From positions 125,145,307 to 125,209,306 of the forward strand of contig CM054114.1 of NCBI GenBank assembly GCA_028673005.1: a stretch of 64,000 nucleotides of DNA, given 5' to 3'. Positions within the stretch are counted from its first letter, which is position 1. Every line of letters starts with the position of its first letter. The stretch comes from Tanypteryx hageni (taxonomy: Eukaryota > Arthropoda > Insecta > Odonata > Petaluridae). This document shows positions 11,788 through 23,057 of the stretch, one piece after another. The notes under the pieces are model-generated. The model worked only from the letters and a program-made list of their open reading frames with translations. It searched no databases and was not told the DNA's origin. The translations under genes and the position numbers were made by a program.

Positions 11788-13193
11788 CAAAATGAGTGAA
11801 TATTATTTTCCAAAGTTTCATTATTAGCAACAAAGTTCCATGGGCTCCGCGTGACATAAATTTATCCTCGTACTATACTTTACTATCATTGTTTTTTTTG
11901 ACCCATTCGAAATGGAAACTGAGCATAAATCAAAAGTAACAATGTTGAAGTGGAACTTTTGAATATTACGTTGGATGACCAAAGTTCCAAATCGACTTTG
12001 AGGAGAATATTGTATTTCGTACCATATTTTTATCGACAGCTTCGGACAAACGCAAAAGAGTGAATTTGGAAGAAGTAAAATCTTTGAAACTTAAAAAAAA
12101 ACAATTATTCAATTTCCGACAGATATTAACATAAAAAGTTTTTGCCAGGAAATTTTATGAATATATCAGTCACATAGCAATGAGTCGCGATGTTTTCTTT
12201 ATGTCAATGTGCGCGATTTATGCAGCCTTGCGCTATTATGACGTCACATTTTTTAAAAATCGCATGCGACAGTCACCCCCGCAAAACGAAGCCAACGACG
12301 CAATCACCGGACCTCGCTGAACAATACGACCCCCTCTGCATCCCGCTCGGTCCATCCCTAAGAACTCAAGAACATTCCTAACATTCCTCCGCGAAAACCT
12401 TTCGCTGCATCCGTTAAAAAAACCGCCTTTCGATGGAAAACATGCTGGACGCAACCCTGACGCCATAATCCGTGTCGGGCTTTAAAAAAAAACTCATGCG
12501 AAGAACCTCCACGCAGTCCTTAAGCGCCCGCTGTCTTCTCCGACTTCAGAATGCGTGTACCGTGCAGTCGGTGTACACCATGTCACGTATAACGCTGGGT
12601 GAGTTTTATGCATGCGCGCGCATATATCTACATGATCGTAAAAAAGGGAGCGCGCATACCTCTTCCGAGCTGGTCGCTTAATGGACAAAAGAATGCTTGT
12701 GGAAGAAGCGGCACCTCGGGATGTTGGAGGTACCAAATAAATCCGAGGCGTTGTTGGTAGTAGAGAGGTTGGAACGAGCGGATTGACCCTGGTCTTTTAA
12801 GAACGGACAAAATGGACATTTTTTATTATCTGCTTTATTTTATTAATATATGAATGTTTTTCACTTTGAGTTTACGGCCAGATAAGTAACCTAAATGCCA
12901 AACAACAAAAAAGCGGGTAAAAATATAAAGTTTACAACATTAAACCTAAAAAAAACCAACACTCCCTGTCGTTATAAGATCACAAATCAATGTGCTTTAA
13001 AACGCAAATAATCAAAGTTAAGAGAAAGGAACGTGGCTTTAATCAAAAGTTTTTTTTCGGATTTTTTAAAAACTTTTTTGTGTTTTAATTCTCTATGGGG
13101 CATCTTAAAGAAAATATACCTTAGGTAAGTTTATGTAGCATAATGTATTCATTTGAATTATTCTTTAAAAAAATCTGATGTGGCCATCACATG
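11788..13193. other. Gene-free stretch with a CpG-rich block
   Basis: At 12230-12720 CpG density is clearly higher than in the surroundings, and short frames (60-80 codons) occur on both strands without any recognisable domain. This could be an unrecognised regulatory or transcribed region. The sequence alone does not decide it. Confidence 0.45.
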
Positions 13194-13897
13194 ACTTTCT
13201 CCATATCTGTAATATTTCTAAAAATTCCAAATAGGAAATGATAACGAATATTTTTAGGATCTGCGAGAAAAATTTAAAGACTTTACAAAGAACAGAAATA
13301 GACTCCTACCGTAGCCTTCTGATATTGGATATAGCCAGGAATCTCCAACAATTAAAAAAATAAAAAGGATCGTTACTAAGAGGTTACTAAGCGTCAATTG
13401 TTAACAATAGTCGCCGGTAGGTGGTGGCAGCTAAAACATTAGTTTTAAAAATATATCTTAAAAAATGCATTATATGGGAAGATTTTCCAAACAAAGGTTG
13501 TAGAAAATTAAATTTCCTACAACATTTATTCCAGTATTTTTTATATTAATCAAATATTAAAGCAAATATAAAAAAAAACTGATGAGACAAGAGTAAACAC
13601 CCCCTTTCAGTTGACCGATCTTTACCAAAAACTAATCAGTTCTTGTGACAGTCATAAAAATGTTAAATATAGAATTTCGTGTTGACTTGATTAATAGTTT
13701 TTGAGTTAGAGCACCCACAAAAAGCTGTCACATAAAAACACACGCACGCGCACGCACACACACATGTACGCACGCGCGCACGCACATAGAGATCATCGAG
13801 AAAATGGTCAAAACGTGTTCACGAGACCTCAAAACGTGTATTTCTGTTGAAATATCGAAATCGATTTTTTCATGAAAACAATATATATGGAGAAAGT
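13194..13897. mobile_element. TIR element, ACTTTCTCCATAT family, uninterrupted copy
   Basis: The left end is ACTTTCTCCATAT and the right end, reverse-complemented, is ACTTTCTCCATAT, giving matching 13-bp terminal inverted repeats. The interior aligns with 58125-59158 over several blocks: GCGTCAATTGTTAACAATAG, GGTGGTGGCAGCTAAAA, AAGAGTAAACACCC, TTGACCGATCTTTACCAAAA and TTTTTGAGTTAGAGCACCCA. No transposase frame is present, so it is non-autonomous. A (CA/CG)n tract at 13739-13790 replaces the CAGACAGACACACAGACA segment of the other copy. This copy lacks the tRNA palindrome found in the 58-kb copy and so shows the empty site (TATTAAAGCAAAT at about 13555). Confidence 0.65.
13739..13790. repeat. 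Alternating purine-pyrimidine (CA/CG)n tract
   Basis: CACGCACGCGCACGCACACA and a following GTACGCACGCGCGCACGCAC form an alternating purine-pyrimidine run inside the TIR element. Confidence 0.85.
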
Positions 13898-13947
13898 AAT
13901 AAACCTGAACCAGGAGTTGATAATCTATCGCTATTTATTCACTAGAT

Positions 13948-14200
13948 CAGTGTTTCTCAACCGGTGGGACGCGAATGTCGTCTAGGTGGGACACGAAGTT
14001 TCGACGGTAATTAATATATAGCTTATTCTTAACAAAATTGCTCCAATATTTAAGGCTTTTAAAAATGTCCATAAGGATTAATATGGTTCTGAAATGCAGT
14101 TAACATAAAAATTCACTTCTTGGAAAAGATGGGGTTCGTTTTTATCATTGTGGGACCAAGGTTTTTCGACAAAATGGTTGGTGGTACCTAGGTTTCTTTG
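13948..14200 (+). mobile_element. Left-end fragment of a hAT-like element
   Basis: CAGTGTTTCTCAACCGGTGG followed by GACGCG closely resembles the CAGTG-TTCTCAACC-GTGGG termini of hAT/Charlie-type elements. No matching right end (GGTTGAGAAACACTG) was found before the next repeat begins, so only a fragment is supported. The stated end is approximate. Confidence 0.5.
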
Positions 14201-14275
14201 ACAGAATGATAGGTCTTGCTGGATGGATACAAATGCCAAGCCCTTAGATACCAACATTTAAAAAATTAAGAGCTT

Positions 14276-14448
14276 CCCTTATGTATCACCAATAGCCATA
14301 ACAGGCTTGTAAAAAAATGATGCGCTTCTTGGCTACAAAACAGCCGACAACTTTCGGTGGATCATTACTAAAGACGGCTACTTGTAGCCGAAATGCACGG
14401 TTTTTAATAATTTCGTTATGTTTACTGGAGATAATTGAGACAAGTACT
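14276..14448. mobile_element. Fold-back MITE, TAGGTATCTCC family
   Basis: The left end is ATGTATCACCAATAGCCATA. The right end, reverse-complemented, is ATTATCTCCAGTAAACATAA. The interior has GGCTACAAAACAGCCG and GACGGCTACTTGTAGCCG, so the whole unit can fold back on itself. It shares this layout with copies near 24.8, 47.5 and 54.3 kb. It codes for nothing; a 73-codon frame crossing it is accidental. Confidence 0.55.
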
Positions 14449-14850
14449 TCATTTTTAAAATTTTCGTACTTAAGTGCTTACCCTGGAAATTATCGCTATT
14501 TATATTCAAAAGAAATAACTGGATGGAGTAAATTCTAGAGACCCTCTATTTATGTCGTTTTAGTGTGCAAATTATTTTCTAAATTTTATAGTATATCGTT
14601 AGCTGCATGCACAGGAAACAGGAAAAAAATTGTGGGTGGCAATTTTTTTTCTGGAAGAAGGCGCAACTGTCTTATCAAAGAGAATTAACACTCCCCAGCA
14701 AATTTGTACGGTGTCATACTTGATGTGTGAATTACGGTCAGTCTCCTGGTTAAACGCAAGAGTGTGTGAGAAGAAGCTGGAAAAATATGAAGAGAAATGG
14801 CAATTTTATCCATTTCGAGCCCTTCTCAGACCTTTGAATGAATACCAAAC

Positions 14851-14954
14851 CTCTCTTTCTCTCTCTCATCTTCTCTCTCTCATTTACTCTCTCTCATTTA
14901 CTCTCTCTCATTTACTCTCTCTCTCTCATCTTCTCTCTCTCATCTTCTCTATCT
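14851..14954. repeat. CTCTCTCATTTA / CTCTCTCATCTT minisatellite
   Basis: Units of 12-16 bp such as CTCTCTCATTTA and CTCTCTCATCTT repeat about seven times. Translated forward they give leucine/serine strings, which is a composition artefact. Confidence 0.85.
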
Positions 14955-15071
14955 ACCCTTCTAAGGCACTCTCTCACTCGTCTTTCTCAACACATCGCTT
15001 TTTGCTCGTACTTCGAATTCCAGCATTTTCTATGAGGCGATTACCATTCACTCGTTAGATCGCGGCATCCG

Positions 15072-15121
15072 ACTCTGTTGAAAAACAGAGCAGAGAGAAC
15101 TGCTCTGTTATTCAATAGAGT
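15072..15121. repeat. 22-bp-stem hairpin
   Basis: The left arm (15072-15093, ACTCTGTTGAAAAACAGAGC..) pairs with the right arm (15100-15121) at 20 of 22 positions around a 6-base loop, AGAGAA. No pol III or transposon signature is attached to it. Confidence 0.7.
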
Positions 15122-16224
15122 GGATGAACTCTGCGCATTCCTCTAAAGTTATAAATAGATAGACGAACAATCGATGAAATACATAAATAAGCGAGTGAAT
15201 AAATACACTAGTGAAGATATAAAAATGAGTTTTTATAACCAACTTTTATATAGTCAATACTTTAATATGAATAAACTCTGCAATATAATTATGATAACAT
15301 TTTTGCTTGCATGGGGGTAAAAATTTGCAAAGTTGTCTACCAGCTCTTGAGTGATGTGTGGGTCTCTTTATTTAAACTTTTTTACAGTTGTGAGAATGGT
15401 AAGCAGAAGTAGAGAACTCAGTGACAAACGTACGAATGTTTGGTATATAAGTAGTAGGAAGTTTGATAGTATCTTTTGTTTCATTAATGTAAATACTGAC
15501 TTATCCATTCATATTGCTTAAAATTAAAGAAAATATATTGCTAGTTCAGAGTAATTCAGCATTAGATAGTAGTAGGAGTGAAACTTGAATATTTCATATT
15601 TTAGTCACCCAAATTAAATGACAAAAATAATAAATTGTTTTTTTCCTAATATCACATCAACTGTCCATATAAAACCACTGTATAAATATAGTTAGCTGAT
15701 GAATTGCTAAGCTACAACACTTTAAAATGTTTTATTTAAATTTGTTCAAATTAACATCCTTTACATCAGTATTACCTATGCTAAATAATGAAAAAAAGGA
15801 ATATGATACTAAAATGTGAGGGCTTTTAGAAAAATGCAAGAACAACTGGTCTTAGAGGCCTATAATTAGAAAAGATTTCATCCAAAGTAAAAAATAAGCC
15901 AAGTGAACAGTTCCAAAGAATAAAATTATGTTCATGGCACAAACTACATAAATATAGTCATCTAAAGTAGTGGTAATCTTAAATGAATAAAGATAAAAAG
16001 TTTTTAAGATAAATAAAAACTTACTATCAATAATAATTACGATAAATAAAAACCTATTAGCAGAAATAACCCTTCAAAAAACGTAGGAATGCTAATATCA
16101 ATACAAATTCACATTAAAATAAAGTTCTCTTACACCATCAACAATTGCAACAGTTTGTTTAATCTCGTTGCTATGATTGACGCTTGTCTATCTTCCCACG
16201 CGAATTCAAATGCACATCGCACCG

Positions 16225-16390
16225 CCAAACAAAGGATTTGGTGGCCGAGGTGACTAAATCACTTGTTCTTATGCGACGTGAGGTGAGGTGGTTCGAACCC
16301 CGCAAGCAGCTTTGGAATTTATAAAGATTAGACGGGTTCCAAAGCGAAGTTAATATAAAAGTTGGTAATAAACAGATGTGTAGGTACCGG
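16225..16390 (+). mobile_element. tRNA-derived SINE candidate
   Basis: The sequence TGGCCGAGGTGACTAA at 16242 resembles the A box of Ser/Leu-type tRNAs (TGGCCGAG-GG-TAA). About 48 bases downstream lies GGTTCGAACCC (16290-16300), a strong B box. The following body contains GCGAAGTTAATATAAAAGT, which recurs at 53097-53116, so at least the tail is dispersed. There is no clear poly-A tail, so the boundaries are estimates. Confidence 0.55.
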
Positions 16391-16767
16391 AACGAACATC
16401 TTTCTGAACTATTAGATTTCTATAGAATTTGAGGAAAACAGATGTCATTACTAAAAATAAAAAAACCGCATTTGCCGAAATGAAATAATTCAACAACACA
16501 GCTTTCAGATAAGCTCCGTCATGCCCATGGCTTAAAGTTTGGATTCTTCTAGAGGATCCATTTTTTTATTTTTTATGATTCTTAATTTCGAATAGAACAG
16601 AGTCAAATTGTTTCATTGCATCGAAACACCTGGTCATTCGACGAAAAAATCCAAAAATATCAAGATCTTTGATGATGCTTTGTTCGGTATTTTTACGCTT
16701 AATCTATCATAACTGAAACTGAACAAAGCTCGCGATTCGCTAACCAAAATTTGATGTTACACAAGCC
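16391..16767. other. Gene-free stretch upstream of the RT fragment
   Basis: AT-rich sequence with no endonuclease-like coding remnant in any frame. That matters because an intact RTE-type element would encode its endonuclease here. Confidence 0.5.
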
Positions 16768-16775
16768 GTGGCTAC

Positions 16776-16830
<55 letters not shown>

Positions 16831-18534
16831 TTAGGACGGTACGATATGATGTACGCTAGGGCACTGGAATTAGAAGATAAGAAGTCTAATGGAATTTGTG
16901 GTAAAGGAATTATGAATACGGATGGGAAGATAGTCTCAGAAACAAAGGATGTAGCACAGGTATGGGAAGAATACATTAAAGAATTATACAGCAAACAGGC
17001 AGGAGCGGCAAAAATAGAACTGGAAAATGAGGAAAACATTGAAGAAGACAACTTAGGACCAAGTATTATGGAGAGCGAAGTAGAAAAGGCGATAGTGGAA
17101 CTAAAGAAGGGGAAAGCCACGGGCAGCGATGGAATACCGGCTGAGATACTTAAAGTCATAGGATCAGAAGGACTAAAAGCGATCACGAAATTAATTAATA
17201 AGATTTACGACACGGGAGAGTGGCCTCACGATTTCCTAGAAGTAACAATGATCCCTCTAAAGAAGAAGCCAAAGGCAATGCAGTGTAAAGATTACAGAAC
17301 TATAAGCCTTCTGTCACACACATCGAAGATCATCACGAGGATTCTTAATAAAAGGCTGGAGAAAAAGGCAGAAGAAATAATAGGGGAAGATCAATTCGGT
17401 TTCAGAAAAGGACGAGGAACTAGAGATGCTATAGGAGTAGTTAGAATCATATCAGAAAGGGCAATAGAATACAGTCAAGATATCTGCGCATGTTTCGTAG
17501 ACTGGCAGAAGGCCTTTGATAGAGTAAATTGGGTAAAGTTGATGAAGATATTAAAGGATATAGGTGTAGACTGGAAAGACAGGAGACTGATTAGGAATCT
17601 ATATGAGAATCAAGTTGTAAAGGTCAGGTTTGAGAATGTGGACACCTGCGGAATAAATATCGGTAGAGGAGTAAGACAAGGCTGCTGCCTATCGCCAACC
17701 CTATTCAATATATATGGAGAAAGTCTAATGCAAGAAGCTTTAGAAGGCACAGGGGATTTCAAAATTGGAGGAAGGATTATAAGAACAGTGAAATACGCAG
17801 ATGATCAAGTACTTCTAGCAAGAAAGGAAGAGGAGCTACAAAAAATGATAAATAGACTAGTGATAACAGGTAGAAAATACGGTATGGAAATAAATACAGA
17901 AAAATCCAAGGTCATTCGAATATCGGGTAAAGAAGAGAATCTGAACATAACTATTGGGGGAAAGCCATTAGAACAAGTTTCAGAATATAAATACCTTGGA
18001 AGTATCATAACACGAGAGGCAAAATGTACGGATGAGATCAAAACTAGAATAGGAAAAGCAAAAGCGGCTTTCAGGAGAAAGAAACAACTACTTACAGGGA
18101 ATATAAGGGAAGATATCCGCAAGAAGTTGATAAAATGCTACGTATGGAGTATAGCATTGTATGGGGCAGAAACATGGACGCTAAGGAAAAATGACATCAA
18201 ATACTTGGAAAGCTTTGAAATGTGGACTTGGAGGAGAATGCTGAAGATAAAATGGACAGATAGGATGAAAAACGATGAAGTGCTACGAAGAATAGGAGAG
18301 AAGCGAATGATTATACAGACTATCAGAAAGAGGAAGGCTAACTGGGTTGGACATTACCTGAGGAGAGAGAGTATGATTAAAGACGTGTTAGAAGGAAAAC
18401 TAGATGGGAAAAGGGAAAGAGGTAGGAAAAGGTTTCAGCTGATAGACGATTTGAAAGGGAAAGAGAGTTATCAAGATATAAAGAGGACAGCGGAAAATAG
18501 GAGTATATGGAGAACCAAGTTTAACCAAGAATAA
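16768..18534 (+). CDS. Reverse transcriptase ORF of a 5'-truncated RTE-like LINE
   Basis: The 588-codon frame encodes a non-LTR retrotransposon reverse transcriptase, the enzyme that copies the element's RNA at a nicked target. The first ~20 residues (TIIYIYIY..) are translated (TA)n, so the stated ATG is not a natural start; genuine element sequence begins at about 16829 (LGRYDMMYARALELEDK). Visible motifs: GKATGSDGIPAEIL near residue 115; PLKKKPKAMQCKDYRTISLL; QFGFRKGRGTRDAIG near 210; motif A FVDWQKAFDRV with Asp245; RGVRQGCCLSPTLFNIY near 305; and catalytic YADD at 343-346. The C-terminal part has ALYGAETWTL, FEMWTWRRMLKI, a GHYLRR segment and GRKRFQLIDDLK, typical of the RTE-like thumb and tail. 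The N-terminal AP endonuclease is missing, so the copy cannot be autonomous. There is no internal stop or frameshift, which suggests a fairly recent insertion. The clade is assigned from motifs only; a related RT clade is possible. Confidence 0.9.
16779..16828. repeat. (TA)25 microsatellite
   Basis: An uninterrupted TA dinucleotide run at the 5' border of the LINE copy. Confidence 0.95.
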
Positions 18535-18542
18535 TCACGGAC

Positions 18543-18556
18543 CTGTCTACGGACAG
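18543..18556 (+). other. Small stem-loop in LINE 3' UTR
   Basis: CTGTC-TACG-GACAG forms a 5-bp stem with a tetraloop nine bases after the stop codon. Being close to the 3' end, it could help the RT recognise its RNA. The role is inferred; the pairing is visible. Confidence 0.45.
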
Positions 18557-18570
18557 ACTACCTATGATGA

Positions 18571-18572
<2 letters not shown>

Positions 18573-18626
<54 letters not shown>
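18573..18626. repeat. (AT)27 microsatellite
   Basis: An uninterrupted AT run joined directly to the GATGATGAT tail of the LINE copy. Confidence 0.95.
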
Positions 18627-18628
<2 letters not shown>

Positions 18629-21600
18629 CGAACTATTCCTTCATCACTACTAGATTAAGAGTTGAAACAAATAGAATCGAACTTAGAGATTTCACCAAAC
18701 AGACAACGTAAACTATATGTTCGGAGTCATTAAAAACGCCGAATAATTCATTGCGACTGCAGAAAACACCTCTTCCGTAAGGTCAGCATTTCTTCGTTCA
18801 TTCAGTAAATTCGTAAAGAGGCCATGCATCGATGCAGTAACGAACGCTCATTAACACAAATTAACATTATGACATATCTCTCTCTTTAGGATTCAAATCG
18901 TTTCGAACCTTCGAGATCATGCAAAAGAGACACCGTTCCAATGATAGTCTTCCATTTCGTTACGAGTCGTGCTCGGAACGAAACCTTCGAAGGAGCCGAG
19001 TCAATTGATACCCATCTATTTCAATCGATCGGGAGTCGATTAGTAAGCAAATTTCTTCCGCCGAACGCGTCTTATTTACTCCGTTACAGGGTTTCATTGA
19101 GGACGGAAGGAGCGCATTCGAGCTCCGGAACGAATGACGCGAGTTCTTTTCCCACGCGCTATCCTTATGCGACCTAACAACGCCACTCCTCTTAATGAAT
19201 TTCTCGCTTCCTCCAACGCCGGCGATGTTATCTCGATCGTTCGTTCCAAGTAAAAGAAGAGATCGTCGGGTTAACGTTACACCTAGGTATCCTGGGCGTT
19301 TAAAGATTCAGGAATGCGCACTCCGCCACGAGAATAAATTGTTCACCTGTCGAGGCTCTACGCTCCGGCAGTGCGATACCGAGCATCCTCATTTTTTTTA
19401 AAGAAACCTTTTCCTTTTTAGCTTTTATATTTTTTTGAGGATTTTTCTAAATGAAGACGGCTAAGAGACATCATGAGCGTTTGTTCAACTGTCTAAGATA
19501 TAAATATAGTGAGAGGGGAGGAGGTCGGCAACCTATACTACGCGGAGGGTCACCTTCGTAGCCAGGAACGCTTCCGCGACCCGCATCATAAGGTGTAAAT
19601 GCTTCGGTGGGCAGACATATTAACATCGGAAATATTCTGTGATGTCGTATCGATGGAAAACAATTATTAAAAATTCTTTGTTTAAAAATATCTACAAAAC
19701 AAGGTTATATGAATGTTACTTCAATATACATAAACCAAATAGTCGAAATGTGCGTATAGTTTTTCATAACCTTGGCAACTGGAGGTCCGCGAGCAAGTTC
19801 TTATTTTATCAATTTGATTTATAAGTGGTTCTATTTTTTGCTTATGAAATTGTGCGTTGAATTCCAGGGATTGCTTTATAATCGCGGATTTCGTGGTCTG
19901 TAGGCCGTAACTTTCCGATCTCTGTTCTAAATATGTACTCTTAAAAATTATATTAAAATTAAAACAAAGCTCAAGGAATCCCGCGGGGAATCATATTTCA
20001 GTGCCGATGGAATTGCATCAGACAACGGTTTTTGCAAGAAAAGGCTAAAAGTTCCTCGCGATTGTTCTCAGACAATGTGAATCTATTCGGAAAATAGATT
20101 ATTAGTATTTAACAGAAAAGTTAAACGTGGGCTGTACTAGCCAGATGGTGACGATAAAGCGACGAAAATTTTAAAATGGAACTGTAGCCAAGTGGAATTG
20201 TGCTTTATGATTTGCAGGATTCATAGTAGTTTCATTTCGTCACTGATATCACGAAATTTCAACTAAAGCGGCATATGTTCCCTCAATTTAGTTATTTCGC
20301 CATTTCGGATAACACACGCTTTTTAGCGTAACATAAATTTAAAAACATAGAAAACGATACGGTTTACAAAAAAACTCGCACTTTTTAAATTTACGCTTGA
20401 CCGATCAGAATCACTCTTGTTTCGGTTGCAAATTTCAAGAAAAAAATGACGAATCTAAAAAATTAATTTTAAGCCGTTTAGATAAATATTCCAGCCTTGA
20501 GAGAAACCAAGATCTTAAGTGTAATCGTCACGCGTCTACTCATTAATACAAATGAATGAATAAATGTTCTCGCGCCGACCTTTAAGCAGTTGATATGGAA
20601 CTTTTGCTGTAGGGATTACAAATCGGAGGGAAAATTATGAGATTTAAAAAGTTATGTATGTATTTATAAATATTCGACCTTGGAATTGACTTAGACGGAT
20701 GTTGGGGTGGATGGGGACAGATCCTGTAAATTGCGTGCGAGCATTCATCTCCTTCGTTAACGTCGTATAACTCAGCGGAAAGTTAATCCTGCGCCTTTCT
20801 CCTTAAAAAGATTACTATAATTTCTAAAGACAAATCCAGAATCGTGCACTCTTATTACAAATAAATTTGACATTTTATGGCGAGGAAACAGTCACGATTT
20901 AATGGCGGTCATTGGCATCCAACCCTGACCCTTCTCAATTAACACCACAACTAGTCAAAGATTCATTTCATACTGTGTAAGAATGTAAGACTTATTAACT
21001 ACTTCTTATTTTTATCTGCGGATTAAAATAGAGATACTTAAACGGAAACTATTTTTGAAGCAAAAAAGTGAAAGAAATAATCGATGCCATTTTTGAACGA
21101 CATTAAGCGGTATTTTTTAATTAGATCTGAATGAACCTACGTGATCGCAGTTTTCAGTTACGACGCCGGGGCAAGACAGAGCACGATTTCCATTAAAAGT
21201 CTTTTTTTTTCTTTTAGAATTATACTCACAACAGAAAATAACATTAGCAATTTCAAGAATATCATAATAAAGCTCACCTTTCATTCCAAAACGTAATATC
21301 AATTTATACTTTATTATTCAAATAATTTTCACATTTATAAGGCCGAATAATGCTTTGTCCTTACGATATGCATCCAAATAAAGGATAGACAATCAAGGGA
21401 ATAGATATCTTAGTTCTTATTTTTCATAATTCAAAACTTCGCAATAAAGTCTTATTGGCGTCGAATAATGCGATGATTTAGGAGCACGATAGACGAAAGC
21501 CCCATTTGAGCACGACGAATTATTACAATGGCTTTTGATCACCGTTTGTTAAGAGGTATAAGAAACGTGTGAGCCACATTAGGAGCGAATGTAGAATTTC

Positions 21601-21926
21601 TGCAAATCTGCCAAGACTTTGCATTAGGTTTACTAGGCGTTATAGCCATAAAAGTTTGAAACTCCGCCAAAATTATGATTAATAAAGTGATATCTCGTAA
21701 ATACCAGGGTAACCTCTAAAATTAAACTATATCTCAACAGCATTGTAAAACAACCACCGGAAAATAGCGCCAGAAGTGCCGAAGAACGTATTGCGATACG
21801 TATTTTAGATTGCCTTTCCTATATTAAAGTAACCGCTCAGAAATTAATCCGATGTGACCGTTTTTTCCGGAAAGTTTTAAAAAATATTTCATCTTTCAAT
21901 TCTGCGATAAAAAAATAAATTTATAA
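18627..21926. other. Gene-free stretch
   Basis: AT-rich, with a CpG-richer block at about 18930-19400. Frames of 60-78 codons there carry no recognisable domain. No transposon ends or RNA genes were identified. Confidence 0.5.
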
Positions 21927-22352
21927 CAGGGGTGGGCAAAGTTTGGGGCGCGACCCCTGAGAGGGTCATGGAGGGATCGCGAACTGAAAAACAAACTGTT
22001 GCATTAGAATTCGTTTTCATCGTGTTAAACCTAAGACTTGTAATCAACTCAAGAATGATCACTCGAGTAGTAAAAACAGAATAATTAAATATTTGACTTA
22101 GGTATCTCCAATAGCCATTGCAATGTTATAAAAAATATAAGACGAGCTCAATAATTCTCTGGTAAACCATTATCAATAATTACAAATTTTAATTAAATAA
22201 CAAAAGGTTTTGCTCCGTACTCCTGGTTGCGGTTGTGGAAATAGTTTTTCTCAACTGAACTTACAGTCAGTTTTGGATTAAACTAAGAAAGGCTAGCAAA
22301 CATTTGAACGAATGGAAATGGGATCACGACTTGAAATATTTGCCAACCCTTG
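21927..22352. mobile_element. Non-autonomous hAT-like element, 426 bp
   Basis: The left end is CAGGGGTGGGCAAAGTTTGG. The right end, reverse-complemented, is CAAGGGTTGGCAAATATTTC. Both fit the hAT terminus CAGGGGTGGGCAAA. Adjacent host sequence (TATAACAG before GGGTGGG, CATTACAG after the right end) is similar at 6 of 8 positions if the boundary is shifted by three bases. No transposase is encoded. A piece of the fold-back MITE family, TTAGGTATCTCCAATAGCC, lies inside at about 22098. Confidence 0.65.
22098..22140 (+). mobile_element. Fold-back MITE end, nested in hAT-like element
   Basis: TTAGGTATCTCCAATAGCCA followed by TTGCAATGTTATAAAAAA matches the terminal inverted repeat of the family seen in full at 54281-54443. 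The other end is not clear. Confidence 0.5.
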
Positions 22353-23057
22353 CATTACAGCATTATTATCCTAATGTGGGATAGAAAATTTTCAAAAGCG
22401 AGTAAATTTATCACAAATTTCTCCACAAAAATAAATAAATATTTTGACTTACGAAAGAAAAATTTCACTGAAATATAATTTCCGAGTTAAACGAGTTGGC
22501 CACATATGTTTTGAAAAATTATTTTAGGAACCTCATCTCCGATTTAATTCAACTGTCATTTTATTGATAAACTTCTCAGTGGGAACATTCTGCCATCGGA
22601 TATCTAAATAAAATTCAATTCTTGATGGTGACCCAAAGTAAAGAGTTCACTCAAATAACTCCACAATAACTTGACTATATGGGCCTTAATTTCGTGATAT
22701 TCCATCTTAAAAAACACGCAATGTTTTTTAGCTACACAATGTTTATTTTTAAAATTTCCCGTTCTGATAAGACAGTATTATGGAGTTAACGTGAGAAATG
22801 AAGGAAAGATTTCTCTTATCTATTTAGAATAACTTAAATCAGAAGATAGTTCTTGTTGCAGGATCTTATCCATCCCTTTATTCTTCACATTTATAAAAGA
22901 TGTCACTGCGTATATGATTTCTGTATAAATATTTTGGCTATATCTGTAGTTATAATATTTCACTAGAGGTCCAACATATGTGAGTCAGAAAAAACCTTTG
23001 AGCCTTTTATGTATAATTAATGGTTTCAGGCTTCACTTGGTGGAATTTCTTCATAAT
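22353..23057. other. Gene-free stretch
   Basis: AT-rich sequence. I see no reading frame, RNA gene or repeat end in it. Confidence 0.5.

Larger units (their letters stand above)
14449..16224. other. Gene-free stretch with a CT minisatellite
   Basis: AT-rich sequence with no recognisable gene. A CT-rich array at 14851-14954 and a hairpin at 15072-15121 are listed separately. The 142-codon frame at 14630-15058 exists because the CT array lacks stop codons. Confidence 0.5.
16779..18626 (+). mobile_element. RTE-like LINE copy bounded by (TA)n tracts
   Basis: The unit runs from (TA)25 (16779-16828) through the RT frame to a very short 3' UTR of about 40 bases, then GATGATGAT and (AT)27 (18573-18626). 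Short 3' UTRs ending in simple repeats rather than poly-A are typical of RTE-type elements. A 5'-truncated copy starting exactly at a TA tract fits insertion into, or target duplication of, a pre-existing TA microsatellite. Any target duplication is hidden inside the repeats. Confidence 0.75.

Noticed and set aside
14630..15058. 142-codon frame over the CT minisatellite
   Set aside because: Most of its length is translated CTCTCTCATTTA repeats, with no independent coding sign.
16740..17186. 148-codon minus-strand frame opposite the LINE
   Set aside because: It is a shadow of the reverse transcriptase frame and translated TA repeat.
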